Shown piece by piece: positions 42,112 to 50,630 of a stretch of 64,000 bases of DNA. The DNA is from Longilinea sp964536805 (lineage in GTDB: Bacteria > Chloroflexota > Anaerolineae > Anaerolineales > Anaerolineaceae), in assembly GCA_964536805.1 (NCBI GenBank), contig CAZHYQ010000012.1, positions 1 to 64,000 of the forward strand. The letters run 5' to 3'. The notes below the pieces were generated by a model. It searched no databases and was not told the DNA's origin. It saw only the letters and a program-made list of their open reading frames with translations. The first letter of the stretch is position 1; each line of letters starts with the position of its first letter. The position numbers were made by a program, and so were the translations under genes.

Positions 42112-42501
42112 ATGTCAACGTTTCACCAGCAATTCCTGGCAAAATTTCAGGATGAGCGCAAGCCGCTCGTTGAGGCAATTCTTAAAGCCATTCTGGAGGC
42201 CTGCCCCGACCTCTCGGAAACCATCAAATGGAACGCGCCAAACTTCTGCGCTGAGGGCAAAGACCGCCTGACGCTGATGCTGCATAACAAAGACCGGGTA
42301 AGCCTCATTCTACATACCGGCGCCAGGCCCAAAGAGGATAAAAAAGCCCCGCCGCTGTTTCAGGACGATACCGGCCTGCTGGAATGGAACTCCAACATCC
42401 GCGCGACGATCACATTCCTTGATGTCGCTGACTTTTTGAGCAAACAAAACCTGTTCAAACAAGCCGTGCAGCGTTGGATCGAAGAAACCAAAAGTCTTTA
42501 A
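42112..42501 (+). CDS. DUF1801 domain protein
   Basis: 129-residue DUF1801 protein: LVEAILKAILEACPDLSETIKWNAPNF, LMLHNKDRVSLILHTGAR, then a C-terminal helix (VADFLSKQNLFKQAVQRWIEE). More distant from the 7263/40463 pair. RBS GGAGGGAA lies upstream. Last gene of the 40463-42501 cluster, 21 bases after the DUF5655 gene. Confidence 0.82.
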   Translation: MSTFHQQFLAKFQDERKPLVEAILKAILEACPDLSETIKWNAPNFCAEGKDRLTLMLHNKDRVSLILHTGARPKEDKKAPPLFQDDTGLLEWNSNIRATITFLDVADFLSKQNLFKQAVQRWIEETKSL

Positions 42502-42548
42502 TATCGCCAGGTCAAAATTCTTATGTGCCGTGTTACACACACACCAGC

Positions 42549-43025
42549 ATGCGCGCGCCGCGCCGCACGGCTGTGGCGCTGCTGACCGCACTCCTTGCAG
42601 CCGCGATGATGGTGCTGGTTGCCTCCATCCGCGCTTCCAACCGTCATTATCATTTGATTCATCCCGAGCTGCATTTGGAGTCATCCTCGGCTGTTCTTAC
42701 CGTATGGACCACCCTCGTGCAAGGTGTAACCGCGGCAGGCTGGCATTTCCTGGGGTGGACGCTGCTGCTGGTTGGTTTTGCAGGCTGGAGCGCGCGAAGT
42801 CTGCCGCGCGGGTTGATTATCCTGTACCTGGCTGGCGGGATTGCCTCGCTGTTCGTTATTCTGTTCCCAAGTATCGAGGGAACCGCCAATGCATTGGGCG
42901 TGGCATGGGCGCTATGGCAGGGAATTCTTTTGGTTCAGACCCGTTCAGGAGGTTCACCAGTACCCGAAAAAAAATGCGGGGCAAGCGGGATAGGCGGAAC
43001 AATTCACAGCCGCCTTTCGTCTTAG
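42549..43025 (+). CDS. Hypothetical membrane protein
   Basis: 158-residue protein with about four helices (VALLTALLAAAMMVLVAS, TLVQGVTAAGWHFLGWTLLLVGFAGW, GLIILYLAGGIASLFVILF and a shorter one ending VAWALWQGILL). The start is uncertain because no RBS precedes ATG 42549. A two-helix-pair arrangement with a HYHLIHPEL loop might suit a heme or small-molecule site, but this is unsupported. It is followed after 16 bases by a lipoprotein gene. Confidence 0.55.
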   Translation: MRAPRRTAVALLTALLAAAMMVLVASIRASNRHYHLIHPELHLESSSAVLTVWTTLVQGVTAAGWHFLGWTLLLVGFAGWSARSLPRGLIILYLAGGIASLFVILFPSIEGTANALGVAWALWQGILLVQTRSGGSPVPEKKCGASGIGGTIHSRLSS

Positions 43026-43041
43026 CCCGTAGGTATCAACC

Positions 43042-43668
43042 ATGAAAAAATCTCTCATTCTACTCCCCATCCTCCTCATCCTCGCCGCCTGTGCAGCGCA
43101 ACCCCCAGCCACCCCCGACCTGACCGAACGCGTCCATGGCACCCTGACGGCCTTGGCACAAACTGCTCCCCAGGCCACGGATACGCCGCAGCCTGTACCG
43201 CCCACCGCCACCCAGGCGCCCGCGCTCTCGCTCGACCTTCTGGCCAACGGCAGCTACACCTCGCCGGATTGGGGCGAGTTTCAGTTGACAAACGGCATTT
43301 ATTACCGCACCCCGCCCACCTCGCAGGAGTCGCAGTCAGCCTATACCACCCGCATGCTGGATACCGTCCTGTACGGCGATCTCAATTCAGACGGCGTCCC
43401 GGACGCGCTGGTATTTCTGGTCACCCAAAGCGGCGGCACAGGCAATTTTATCGAAATGGCAGCTGTCCTGAATCAGGATGGCAGCCCCAGCAACGTTTCC
43501 ACGTTGTACCTGGGCGACCGTGTCATCGTCGAGTCCGGGACAATACAGGACGGCCTGATCACGCTGCAAATGCGCGTGCAAGGGCCTAATGACGGCATGT
43601 GCTGCCCCAGCCAGAGCGTCACCTGGACCTTTCGCCTGGAGGACGGCCAACTGGTCAAGCTCTCTTGA
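43042..43668 (+). CDS. Lipoprotein with EF-hand-like/FG-GAP-type core
   Basis: 208-residue predicted lipoprotein (lipobox LAAC, Pro/Thr-rich linker to about residue 60). The core has SPDWGEFQLTNGIYYR, then DLNSDGVPDALVFLV, an Asp-rich calcium-loop-like segment common in FG-GAP/dockerin-like folds. It ends with GMCCPSQSVTWTFRLEDGQLV. A decayed copy of this C-terminus lies at 48433-48519. Function unknown; Chloroflexota have many such proteins. Confidence 0.72.
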   Translation: MKKSLILLPILLILAACAAQPPATPDLTERVHGTLTALAQTAPQATDTPQPVPPTATQAPALSLDLLANGSYTSPDWGEFQLTNGIYYRTPPTSQESQSAYTTRMLDTVLYGDLNSDGVPDALVFLVTQSGGTGNFIEMAAVLNQDGSPSNVSTLYLGDRVIVESGTIQDGLITLQMRVQGPNDGMCCPSQSVTWTFRLEDGQLVKLS

Positions 43669-43983
43669 GGACCGTCGTCATGATCAACCGAAAGGATCAC
43701 GCGGATAGGGTGCGCTTCGACCGGACCACGTGAAGGTGGGCAATAGCGCACCAGTTTTAACCGAGCACGTACCAAAGGCTGATAAAGATTATCCTCCTTT
43801 ACCAGCTCATGCAGCATATTCATACCTATTTACCTAAGACAAGCGCCCCCTATCATGTGGGGCGCTTGTCTTATCCTGACCTCTATCTCTCAGCCCGTTT
43901 GATTCAGATGAAGGGACCATTATGCCGACATGCGTGAGGATCAGCGTATGTGCACAAGTTTATCTGCCAGTATAATTAATGGG
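43669..43983. other. Intergenic region before the BTAD regulator
   Basis: Contains the strong terminator at 43836-43872 and, at its end, a -10 box TATAAT (43971-43976) placed 7 bases before the ATG at 43984. Upstream of the terminator (43670-43830) nothing is recognised; no gene is supported. Confidence 0.5.
43836..43872 (+). terminator. Strong terminator
   Basis: Perfect 14-bp stem AAGACAAGCGCCCC / GGGGCGCTTGTCTT with a 9-base loop. Confidence 0.7.
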
Positions 43984-45921
43984 ATGTCCGATTCCGCGAT
44001 CAAAACACAGCAGAGTAAGGGGAATAATAGCGAATTCGCCTGGAATCATACAACCATTCGCGAGGCTATTTTGGTATTGGAGCAGGCGCGCGCCGGCGGA
44101 GATGCGGAGAATATAGGCGCAGCCATCCTTCAACTGGCGCACCTGCATTTTCGTCAGGGACGCTACAACCAGACGCAGAACCTGGCTGCCGAAATACTGC
44201 GCGATGCCTCGCCCAATTCTCCCTGGCGCTGTGATGCGCTGAGAATGCTTGGCAACTGCGCTGCTGAGTTGGGCGATCCCATTGCGGCTGAGAATTATTA
44301 CCACCAGGCCATGGACCTGGCCCGCCAGCTAGATTATCGTTATGCTCTCTATAAATGCTTGCACAGTCTGGCAACCAATATCTACTGGCCGCGCGGGCAG
44401 TATGATTTGTGTCTGGCCGCCGGGAAGGAGGCGCTCGCCCAGGCCCAATCGTTGGATTTGACCGAGGAGTTATGGTTTCCGCTTTCCGATATCGCCTGGG
44501 TCTATTGGAGCACTGGCCAGCGCGCTCTCGCTGCTGAGATTGCCGAACAAATGCAGTCAGTGACATCTCCCGATTCATTGGGGGACGGGTTTACCTGCTG
44601 CCTGAAAGCCGGGCAAGTGGAACCAGGCGAAGATTATCTGTCCCGGGTTATGCCGTTGTATGAACGCGCGCGCTCGATCGCTGAAGCGAGCGGCGATCCG
44701 GGATTGAACATTGAAGTGCGCATCGGGTTGTGCCGTGCTTATCGTCAGGTTCGGGATTTCTCAACCGCGCTGCTTTGGGCTGAAGACGCGGTAGCCGTCA
44801 GCACCCGTTTGAACTACCGCCAATTTCAAGCGGTTACCCTGATCGAACGCGGGCGTACCTTTATTGAACTGGGAAGTTTCTCAAGTGCGGAGGCCGACTT
44901 TGACCTCGCATTGAACTTAGCGGTCAAGCTGCGCGCCAATTACGATCAGGCTCGTGCCTTGCTTTACCTGGCAATTCTTTCACCCTTGCAAAACCTGCCG
45001 CAGGCTGGCGCTTTGTGCCAGCAAGCCATTCGCCTGATTCGGGAAAACGGGTATGGTTTTTTACTTGACCAGGAACGAACGCTGGTACTGCCCTGGATCG
45101 CAAAGATGGTGAATACCCGTGACCCGGTTTTGTCTGAGGCCAGCTCGATTCTCTTAGAGGATCTCATGCGTCAGCCCCCGGCGCCGCTTCAGATCAGATC
45201 GCTGGGAGATTTTACCCTCAAGGTCGGATCCCAACAGGCTGCCAAAGAGGGTTTACGCCAGCGGCGCGCGGGTGAACTGCTGGCGCTGCTTCTCTCGAGT
45301 CCGGGCTACACTCTTTCAGCCGGGCAGGTCAGCGAGTTGATGTGCCCGGAGAAAGACCCCTGCGCCGGCGTAGATTTTTATCATCACGCTATTTCGGCGC
45401 TGCGCCATCTGCTTGAACCCGACCTGCCTGACCGGCGTTTTCTCAGCCGCTATTTGGCGGTAAGCGAGGAACGCATCACTTTACAGATTCCACCTGGTTC
45501 CAGAATTGACTTTCTTGAATTTGAGCAGCATATTCAACAAAAAGAATGGCAGCAGGGCGTCACGCTTTATCAGGGCGAATTTCTTCCCGGCTACCGATAC
45601 GCGGATTGGAGCATTCCACTGCGCCAACAGTTGGCCGATCAGTTTGAGCAGGCTCTGGTGGCGCTGGCCGCGGAACGATTGTCCGCCGGTGAGGCGGCAG
45701 AATGTTTAACCCTGGCACAACGCGCGCTGGCGAATAATCCGTGGCACGAGCAAGCGGTTGCATTGGGCATGCGCGCAGCCCTGCAATTGGATGACCGTGT
45801 TACCGCGCTCAAGTTATACCAGCGGCTGGAAAAAAAGCTTGATCAGGATCTTGGCATTGCGCCTCAGACCCAACTTCAACAACTTTATAGCGAGATCCGA
45901 AAACCTTTCAGCGGAAAATAG
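43984..45921 (+). CDS. TPR-BTAD (SARP-like) transcriptional regulator
   Basis: 645-residue regulator. About 400 residues of TPR-like helices come first (HFRQGRYNQTQNLAAEIL, LGDPIAAENYYHQAMDLA and so on). A winged helix follows (IRSLGDFTLKVGSQQ…RRAGELLALLLSSPGYTLS), then a bacterial transcriptional activation domain (YQGEFLPGYRYADW…CLTLAQRALANNPWHEQAVALGM). The order is reversed compared with classical SARPs, where the HTH is first. ATG 43984 is chosen because TATAAT ends 7 bases upstream (leaderless); the frame opens earlier at 43930. The target is unknown; the small gene at 46073 and the secreted protein at 46343 follow. Confidence 0.85.
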   Translation: MSDSAIKTQQSKGNNSEFAWNHTTIREAILVLEQARAGGDAENIGAAILQLAHLHFRQGRYNQTQNLAAEILRDASPNSPWRCDALRMLGNCAAELGDPIAAENYYHQAMDLARQLDYRYALYKCLHSLATNIYWPRGQYDLCLAAGKEALAQAQSLDLTEELWFPLSDIAWVYWSTGQRALAAEIAEQMQSVTSPDSLGDGFTCCLKAGQVEPGEDYLSRVMPLYERARSIAEASGDPGLNIEVRIGLCRAYRQVRDFSTALLWAEDAVAVSTRLNYRQFQAVTLIERGRTFIELGSFSSAEADFDLALNLAVKLRANYDQARALLYLAILSPLQNLPQAGALCQQAIRLIRENGYGFLLDQERTLVLPWIAKMVNTRDPVLSEASSILLEDLMRQPPAPLQIRSLGDFTLKVGSQQAAKEGLRQRRAGELLALLLSSPGYTLSAGQVSELMCPEKDPCAGVDFYHHAISALRHLLEPDLPDRRFLSRYLAVSEERITLQIPPGSRIDFLEFEQHIQQKEWQQGVTLYQGEFLPGYRYADWSIPLRQQLADQFEQALVALAAERLSAGEAAECLTLAQRALANNPWHEQAVALGMRAALQLDDRVTALKLYQRLEKKLDQDLGIAPQTQLQQLYSEIRKPFSGK

Positions 45922-45947
45922 AAAACGTCTGAATTCACACCATAAAT

Positions 45948-45988
45948 AGATGGATTGAGAGCCGTCTGGCTTTCAAATCCATCTTTTT
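45948..45988 (+). terminator. Terminator after the BTAD regulator
   Basis: Stem AGATGGATT / AATCCATCT with an inner AGCC-GTCT-GGCT stem, then TTTTT. Confidence 0.75.
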
Positions 45989-46072
45989 GATTTAAGTGTC
46001 TTTTTGAAAATCAACCATGATTGGCAATGATTTGGCAAACCAATTGCGTAAAGTTATTTTATCGGAGAGAAA

Positions 46073-46288
46073 ATGCGATCTTTTAAGACATTCATCCTGC
46101 ATTTGTACACAGATACTGAATCGCACAATCAAATCTGCGGTGAACTTCGAGCTCTGCCGAACCGTAAAAAATACGCTTTCAAAAACGGATCAGAACTGCT
46201 CCTATTGATTCACCAACTGGCAAATGAAGAGCCGGAGGTTTTGCCATTAAAAGAAGCGCCGGATGAAAACGATTCAGATTTAGGTTAA
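46073..46288 (+). CDS. Small conserved protein (71 aa)
   Basis: Short acidic-tailed protein: SFKTFILHLYTDTESHNQICGEL, then KKYAFKNGSELLLLIHQLANE. Small proteins with this 'SF.L.LY.D…CG.LR.L…F.n..EL..li' pattern occur in many Chloroflexota genomes, often near BTAD or LAL regulators, as I recall. RBS GGAGAG precedes the ATG. It lies between the regulator terminator and the secreted protein gene, 54 bases before the latter, and could be co-transcribed with it. Function unknown. Confidence 0.65.
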   Translation: MRSFKTFILHLYTDTESHNQICGELRALPNRKKYAFKNGSELLLLIHQLANEEPEVLPLKEAPDENDSDLG

Positions 46289-46342
46289 GAAACCAAGAAT
46301 ACCATTTGTATTCACCCTCATTCTAATTTTGGGAGAAACGAA

Positions 46343-48127
46343 ATGAAAAATTCCACATGCATGTTCAGGATATTGCTGCGCTGGTTGATTTTGCCGGTCT
46401 TTTTGGTCGGAAGCCTGTTCACCGCCCAAACAGCGCGGGCTGCAGGGCCCTGTACAGTAGGCTCGACACATTCCGGCCTCATCACAGCCGATGAAAGCTG
46501 GTGCGCGGGTGGCGATAATACCCATTATCTGACCAACGACGTCTATGTTCAGCCTGGCGTAACCTTGACGATCGAAGCCGGGGTTACAGTCGATTCGACA
46601 GTTGATGCCTGGTCAAAGTCTCTGGTCGTTAGAGGCCATTTGGACATTAACGGAACATCTGCCCAGCCAGTCTTACTGACCCGCTCATACAATTATCCAA
46701 GCCAAAACTGGGGCGGCTTGTTTTTCGATGGTTCTCAGGGCGACGGCAGCGGCATGATCCATTACGCCACAATCACGCATGCTGGCTCCAGCTTCCTTCC
46801 ACCAGGTTGCGAGGGGACCTGTGGCAACGGACAAACGGCAGTGTTTGTTAAGAACGTGTCGCAAGGCAAACAGGTTACCATCGATCATTCCACCATCACC
46901 GACAATGTCGCCAAAGGCTTGTTTGTGGTTGATAGCACTGTCAACGTGACCCACTCATCCTTCAGTCTAAATAAATATCCCATCTGGATTGGTGGTGCTG
47001 CCTCGATTGTTACCTATTCGGATAACACATTTTTCAATAATGCTTATCCATACTACTACCAGTATAACTATACCATTCAGGAAGACTCGATTTTTCTCGA
47101 ACGTGACGCGTTGATGGGGCAGGATTTCAGTCTGCCAGCCCAAAATGGCCTCGATGCTTATGTCTATTTTTGGGGTGCCACAATTCCGCAGGGAACAACG
47201 ATGACTGTGCAGCCCGGGGTGACCTTGCACACGGAGTGGGCCAATTATTTGAGCGTTCGAGGACAGTTGGATGCGGTGGGTACACCGGCGCTACCCATCC
47301 ATTTCAGCAGCATACCCCGCCCAGATCCGAACACCATTCTATACTGGGCCGGGTTATATTTCGACGGCGCGGATGGCGAAGGTAACGGTATGATCAGCCA
47401 TGCCATCATTGAAAACGGCGGTTCGAATGGGCTCCCGCCGGACTGCGAGGGAACCTGCGGCACCGCCCAAACCGCGTTGTTTGTGAAGGATCTTCCAACA
47501 GATAAACCGTTGAGTATTACCGATACAACTATTCAGGAAAGCCTGGGGAAGGGATTGTTTGTGGTCGACAGTCCTACGCTGCAGTTTACTAATAACCTGA
47601 TTACAGGAGGTCGCCATGGGATCGATCTTGCGTCTAATTTGACGGTCAGCAATCTGGTTTTGACCGACCAATTAAAGGATGCCGTGATTGTTGAAGGCGG
47701 ATATACCGTGGATGCGCGCCACCTGACCATTGTCCGCGCGGGTCAAAGTGGTTTCCATGTCTACGCCAATGGAATCGGCCAGTTAAGAAATTCGATCCTC
47801 AGTCAAAATGTTCTGGCTGTTTGGGCGGATGCCAATGGGCAGGCGAATCTGGATACTAATCTGGCGGATGGTAACACAGCCTTAATGAGCGGGTCGGGGA
47901 CGGTGATTAACACCATTCAGGCTCCTGCCGCGTTTGAGGCGGATGGATATCATATTCAAACCATCTCTGGCGCCGTTGGGAAGGGTCTGCCCGGACTTGC
48001 CGCGGTGGATATTGACGGCGATGTGCGACCAGACCCGGCAGGCACCCGACCTGACCTGGGTGCAGATGAAATACCCGTGGGCAATTTCTATCAGTTCATA
48101 CCCTTCGTGATGAGAGCTGCACCTTGA
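46343..48127 (+). CDS. Secreted beta-helix protein with internal duplication
   Basis: 594-residue exported protein: signal peptide (LILPVFLVGSLFTAQTARA), then right-handed beta-helix-like repeats in two homologous halves. GLFFDGSQGDGSGMIHYATI and LPPGCEGTCGNGQTAVFVK of the first half match GLYFDGADGEGNGMISHAII and LPPDCEGTCGTAQTALFVK of the second. The Cys-EGT-Cys pairs probably form disulfides. The end has a choice-of-anchor Q-like PGLAAVDIDGDVRPDP…DLGADE and the tail FYQFIPFVMRAAP, similar to the FLPLITR tail of the 21359 protein. Surface adhesin or glycan-active protein; unknown. Confidence 0.8.
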   Translation: MKNSTCMFRILLRWLILPVFLVGSLFTAQTARAAGPCTVGSTHSGLITADESWCAGGDNTHYLTNDVYVQPGVTLTIEAGVTVDSTVDAWSKSLVVRGHLDINGTSAQPVLLTRSYNYPSQNWGGLFFDGSQGDGSGMIHYATITHAGSSFLPPGCEGTCGNGQTAVFVKNVSQGKQVTIDHSTITDNVAKGLFVVDSTVNVTHSSFSLNKYPIWIGGAASIVTYSDNTFFNNAYPYYYQYNYTIQEDSIFLERDALMGQDFSLPAQNGLDAYVYFWGATIPQGTTMTVQPGVTLHTEWANYLSVRGQLDAVGTPALPIHFSSIPRPDPNTILYWAGLYFDGADGEGNGMISHAIIENGGSNGLPPDCEGTCGTAQTALFVKDLPTDKPLSITDTTIQESLGKGLFVVDSPTLQFTNNLITGGRHGIDLASNLTVSNLVLTDQLKDAVIVEGGYTVDARHLTIVRAGQSGFHVYANGIGQLRNSILSQNVLAVWADANGQANLDTNLADGNTALMSGSGTVINTIQAPAAFEADGYHIQTISGAVGKGLPGLAAVDIDGDVRPDPAGTRPDLGADEIPVGNFYQFIPFVMRAAP

Positions 48128-48278
48128 GAATTGGACCTTTGTGCCAACCGGAACGCCTGACCACTGAAGGTTGTCTGGATATAATTGAACGGGAGCTGTG
48201 GTTCAATTACACCTTTCGGCATAAGATTGGCCTCATGGGTTATTACCCCTGACGGATTTTTAAATTCTTTGTATCCTG

Positions 48279-48305
48279 CAGCGCCTACCAGGTTTGGGGG
48301 CGCTG
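48279..48305 (+). terminator. Possible terminator hairpin
   Basis: CAGCGCC / GGCGCTG with a 13-base loop. A weak T-rich stretch (TTATTT) lies 8 bases downstream. Likely the end of the secreted-protein transcript. Confidence 0.4.
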
Positions 48306-48432
48306 CTGGGTTATTTGGCATGATACCTTTATATGCCCATCACCTATGAATTATCCCTTGGCGGCTTGATTAATGATGGATCAGCCAGCCCTCGCTTGAG
48401 CGAACCAGGAGCGTCCGTTCGCGCCGAACTGC

Positions 48433-48519
48433 ATGGTTTGCGGAATTAAGTACCATCCAAACCAGAGTGTCACCTTGACTTTCCGGTTGGAAGACGGCCA
48501 GCCGGTCAAAACATCATAG
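48433..48519 (+). pseudogene. Relic of lipoprotein gene 3' end (copy of 43042 gene)
   Basis: The frame 48433-48519 reads NQSVTLTFRLEDGQPVK then stop, against SQSVTWTFRLEDGQLVK at the C-terminus of the lipoprotein at 43042. The preceding Cys (CGIKYHP) is at a position near the CCP of the intact protein. Nothing upstream continues the similarity in frame. So it is a truncated, non-functional copy of a paralogue about 5 kb away. Confidence 0.7.
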
Positions 48520-48848
48520 CTCGAGGGTTATTTGACGGGGGGGAAAATGCAGGCTAAGGGGGAGATTTATCTTGCGTGCCGCCAAAGTTTTCAATAAACA
48601 AGCACCTTGGATTTGCGCTACAATGGATTAGTCTCGACCCAGCCAGCAAAAATCGATCCCTGCAGTAATAAAGAACTGATTTAACTCCTCGAAAACCGGA
48701 AACTTCGGGCACAACATCCATTCGGCTGCCATTTCCTGTTTATTTCCGGTGGGTGACTCGCCAGCCTGAGCGCGTGGCGTCTGAACCTACCGGTACGGCA
48801 GCAGTTGAAAAACCATTTTAAAACCTGAGAATCGACAGGAGGAGCACT

Positions 48849-49334
48849 ATGGACGCCATTGAAACCATGCGCACGCGCCGAAGCATCCGCCGCTTCCGCG
48901 GGGAAGCCATCCCCAGGGTGGATCTGGAGACGATCGTCGACGCAGGCCGGCTGGCTGCCACGGGCAGCAACCGCCAGCCGTGGGATTTCATCGTGGTGAC
49001 GGAGCGCGGCATGGTCGCACAGCTCAGCGCGCCCGGTTCGTGGATCGCCGAGGCATCCGCGCTGATCGTGGTGGTAATGAATCCAGCATCGCGCTGGTGG
49101 GTCGAGGACGGCGCGGCGGCCATCGAGAACATGCTGCTGGCCTGCACTGCCCTGGGGTATGGTTCCTGCTGGGTGGAGGGGGACGTGCAGGCCCACGAAG
49201 AAAGCTTCAAAGCCCTGCTGGGCGTGCCGCCGGGGCGGCGACTGATGGCCATCCTGCCGGTCGGCCTCCCGGCCGAGGCGCCCGAACCGCAGAAAAAGAC
49301 GCTGGAGAACGTGCTGCACTGGGAGAAGTTCTAG
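48849..49334 (+). CDS. Nitroreductase family protein
   Basis: 161-residue FMN-dependent nitroreductase-fold protein. RTRRSIRRFRGEAIPRVDLE is the N-terminal FMN-phosphate region, LAATGSNRQPWDFIVV the Ser/Asn/Gln FMN loop, and the C-terminal half has AAAIENMLLACTALGYGSCW and LPVGLPAEAP. Shorter than most nitroreductases (about 190-220). Likely NAD(P)H-dependent reduction of nitro- or quinone-type compounds as a dimer. RBS AGGAGGAG lies upstream. The next gene follows after 23 bases. Confidence 0.9.
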   Translation: MDAIETMRTRRSIRRFRGEAIPRVDLETIVDAGRLAATGSNRQPWDFIVVTERGMVAQLSAPGSWIAEASALIVVVMNPASRWWVEDGAAAIENMLLACTALGYGSCWVEGDVQAHEESFKALLGVPPGRRLMAILPVGLPAEAPEPQKKTLENVLHWEKF

Positions 49335-49357
49335 CGCAGCGAAAGGGGAGATCAAGC

Positions 49358-49771
49358 ATGGGCGCGGTCAAAGTCAAGACGGAGATGATCGGCCTGGACC
49401 GCGGCTATCCCATCACCACCGCCACGCTGTACATCTACTGCGATGCCTGCGGTTCCTTCGATGTCCGCACGTATATTGAGCCCTCGAAGGTTTTACTGTT
49501 GGCGGTCGTCCTGGCGGGTGGCGCGTGGCTGATCCGGCAAAACATCCAGTGGGTCCTGTGCATCCTACCCCTGGCGCTGCTCTGCCTGGTTCTTTTTCTG
49601 CCCTGGAAATTTCCGGATTACCAGTGCCGCAAGTGCGGCAATACCAGAATTTCGCATGAGAATTCCTGGAAGTATCCGACCCACGACACAAGCATTCTGG
49701 ACGTCCCGGAGAACCGGATTCAGAAGGACACCATCGACACGACTTTCGATGATTATGACGAGCATCCCTGA
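49358..49771 (+). CDS. Zinc-ribbon membrane protein, hypothetical
   Basis: 137-residue protein with a split zinc ribbon: the first pair CDAC (about residue 28-31) and the second CRKC (about 90-93) are separated by two membrane helices (VLLLAVVLAGGAWLIR and VLCILPLALLCLVLFLPW). An acidic tail follows. Two helices inserted in a zinc ribbon are common in small bacterial envelope proteins without known role. RBS AAGGGGAG lies upstream. Probably co-transcribed with the nitroreductase gene. Confidence 0.68.
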   Translation: MGAVKVKTEMIGLDRGYPITTATLYIYCDACGSFDVRTYIEPSKVLLLAVVLAGGAWLIRQNIQWVLCILPLALLCLVLFLPWKFPDYQCRKCGNTRISHENSWKYPTHDTSILDVPENRIQKDTIDTTFDDYDEHP

Positions 49772-49893
49772 AAGGCGAGGTGGATCGCCACTCGCCTTCT
49801 GAAGTTCAAACAGGGGTTCAATTCCAATATGATTTAAGTTCATTCCAAACAAATTTTGCCTGAGTATTGTGAGTCCTCAATGGAGGTTGTTTG

Positions 49894-50412
49894 ATGAGTC
49901 TGTGGCTTCAGGCTGTGACGTGGGCATTGGAAAGCGGCGATTATAAAAAGGTGCGGGTTAACCTTTTACCTATGGCACCCATCCCCATGCCAGGCTGCCT
50001 GTATCGGGAACTTGAATTCGCCGAGCATAAATGCCGCGATATCGCGAAGGACCCGTTCTTCCCACTCCGCTATCTGTGGCTGATGGAAGGACATGAGCAA
50101 GGATTGCTTAACCTCAGTCCATTGGGCCGCTCCTTCTACCACCCGGAAATACTGCTGGAAATGTGGACGCGGGCAATGACGGATGACGATTACCGGCAGG
50201 AATGTGAGTCCACGGGAATTCAGTTTGACCGGACTGAAAAGGCGTTAAAACTGGAGGTGGGCTGGATCTATATCGGGGAACAGTTCGTCGAAGATTTCCT
50301 GGAGGTCGAAAAGACGCTGGGAATCGAGCTGTTGTTCCCGAACCCGCCAGACGGTGAGGGTCAGCCTGCATTCCAGCAGTTCAAGCAACGCAAATCGCGC
50401 GGATCGAGGTAG
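49894..50412 (+). CDS. Hypothetical protein
   Basis: 172-residue soluble protein, not recognised. The N-terminal part has YKKVRVNLLPMAPIPMPGCLYRELEF, with a later HPEILLEMWTRAMTDDDYRQE and a Lys/Arg-rich end (FQQFKQRKSRGSR). It is Glu-rich and helix-prone. ATG 49894 is chosen because GGAGG stands 7 bases before it; an in-frame TTG precedes at 49891. Monocistronic. Confidence 0.6.
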   Translation: MSLWLQAVTWALESGDYKKVRVNLLPMAPIPMPGCLYRELEFAEHKCRDIAKDPFFPLRYLWLMEGHEQGLLNLSPLGRSFYHPEILLEMWTRAMTDDDYRQECESTGIQFDRTEKALKLEVGWIYIGEQFVEDFLEVEKTLGIELLFPNPPDGEGQPAFQQFKQRKSRGSR

Positions 50413-50475
50413 CGTCTCGATAAAAAGCCGGGCTATCCTGCGGCCTTCCAGTTTGGAAGGATGCTGAGTTTCCTG

Positions 50476-50503
50476 TTGCTTAATTGTTGATAATTTGTAT
50501 AAT
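50476..50503 (+). promoter_or_regulatory. Sigma70-type promoter
   Basis: TTGCTT (50476-50481), 16-base spacer, TATAAT (50498-50503). It drives the reductase/acetyltransferase pair; the implied 5'UTR is about 120 bases. Confidence 0.65.
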
Positions 50504-50630
50504 ACATCATTCAAGCCCGGCGGCAGGTTGGGATAAGGCCCATCGATCCTGCCCATTCCCCTGCGCTGCATCGCGGCGCATGTCCACCGGGCGAAACATG
50601 TAAATGATTAATAATTATGGAGAACAAACC

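Larger units (their letters stand above)
48128..48848. other. Long intergenic region with gene relics
   Basis: 720 bases without an intact gene. It contains a hairpin (48279-48305), a relic of the 43042-type lipoprotein gene (48433-48519), and ordinary sequence up to an RBS ACAGGAGGAG before the nitroreductase gene. It looks like decayed coding DNA. Confidence 0.55.

Noticed and set aside
43855..43863. ATGTGGGGC resembling the LAL box near 30084
   Set aside because: It is part of a terminator stem, lacks the final A of GTGGGGA, and is single.
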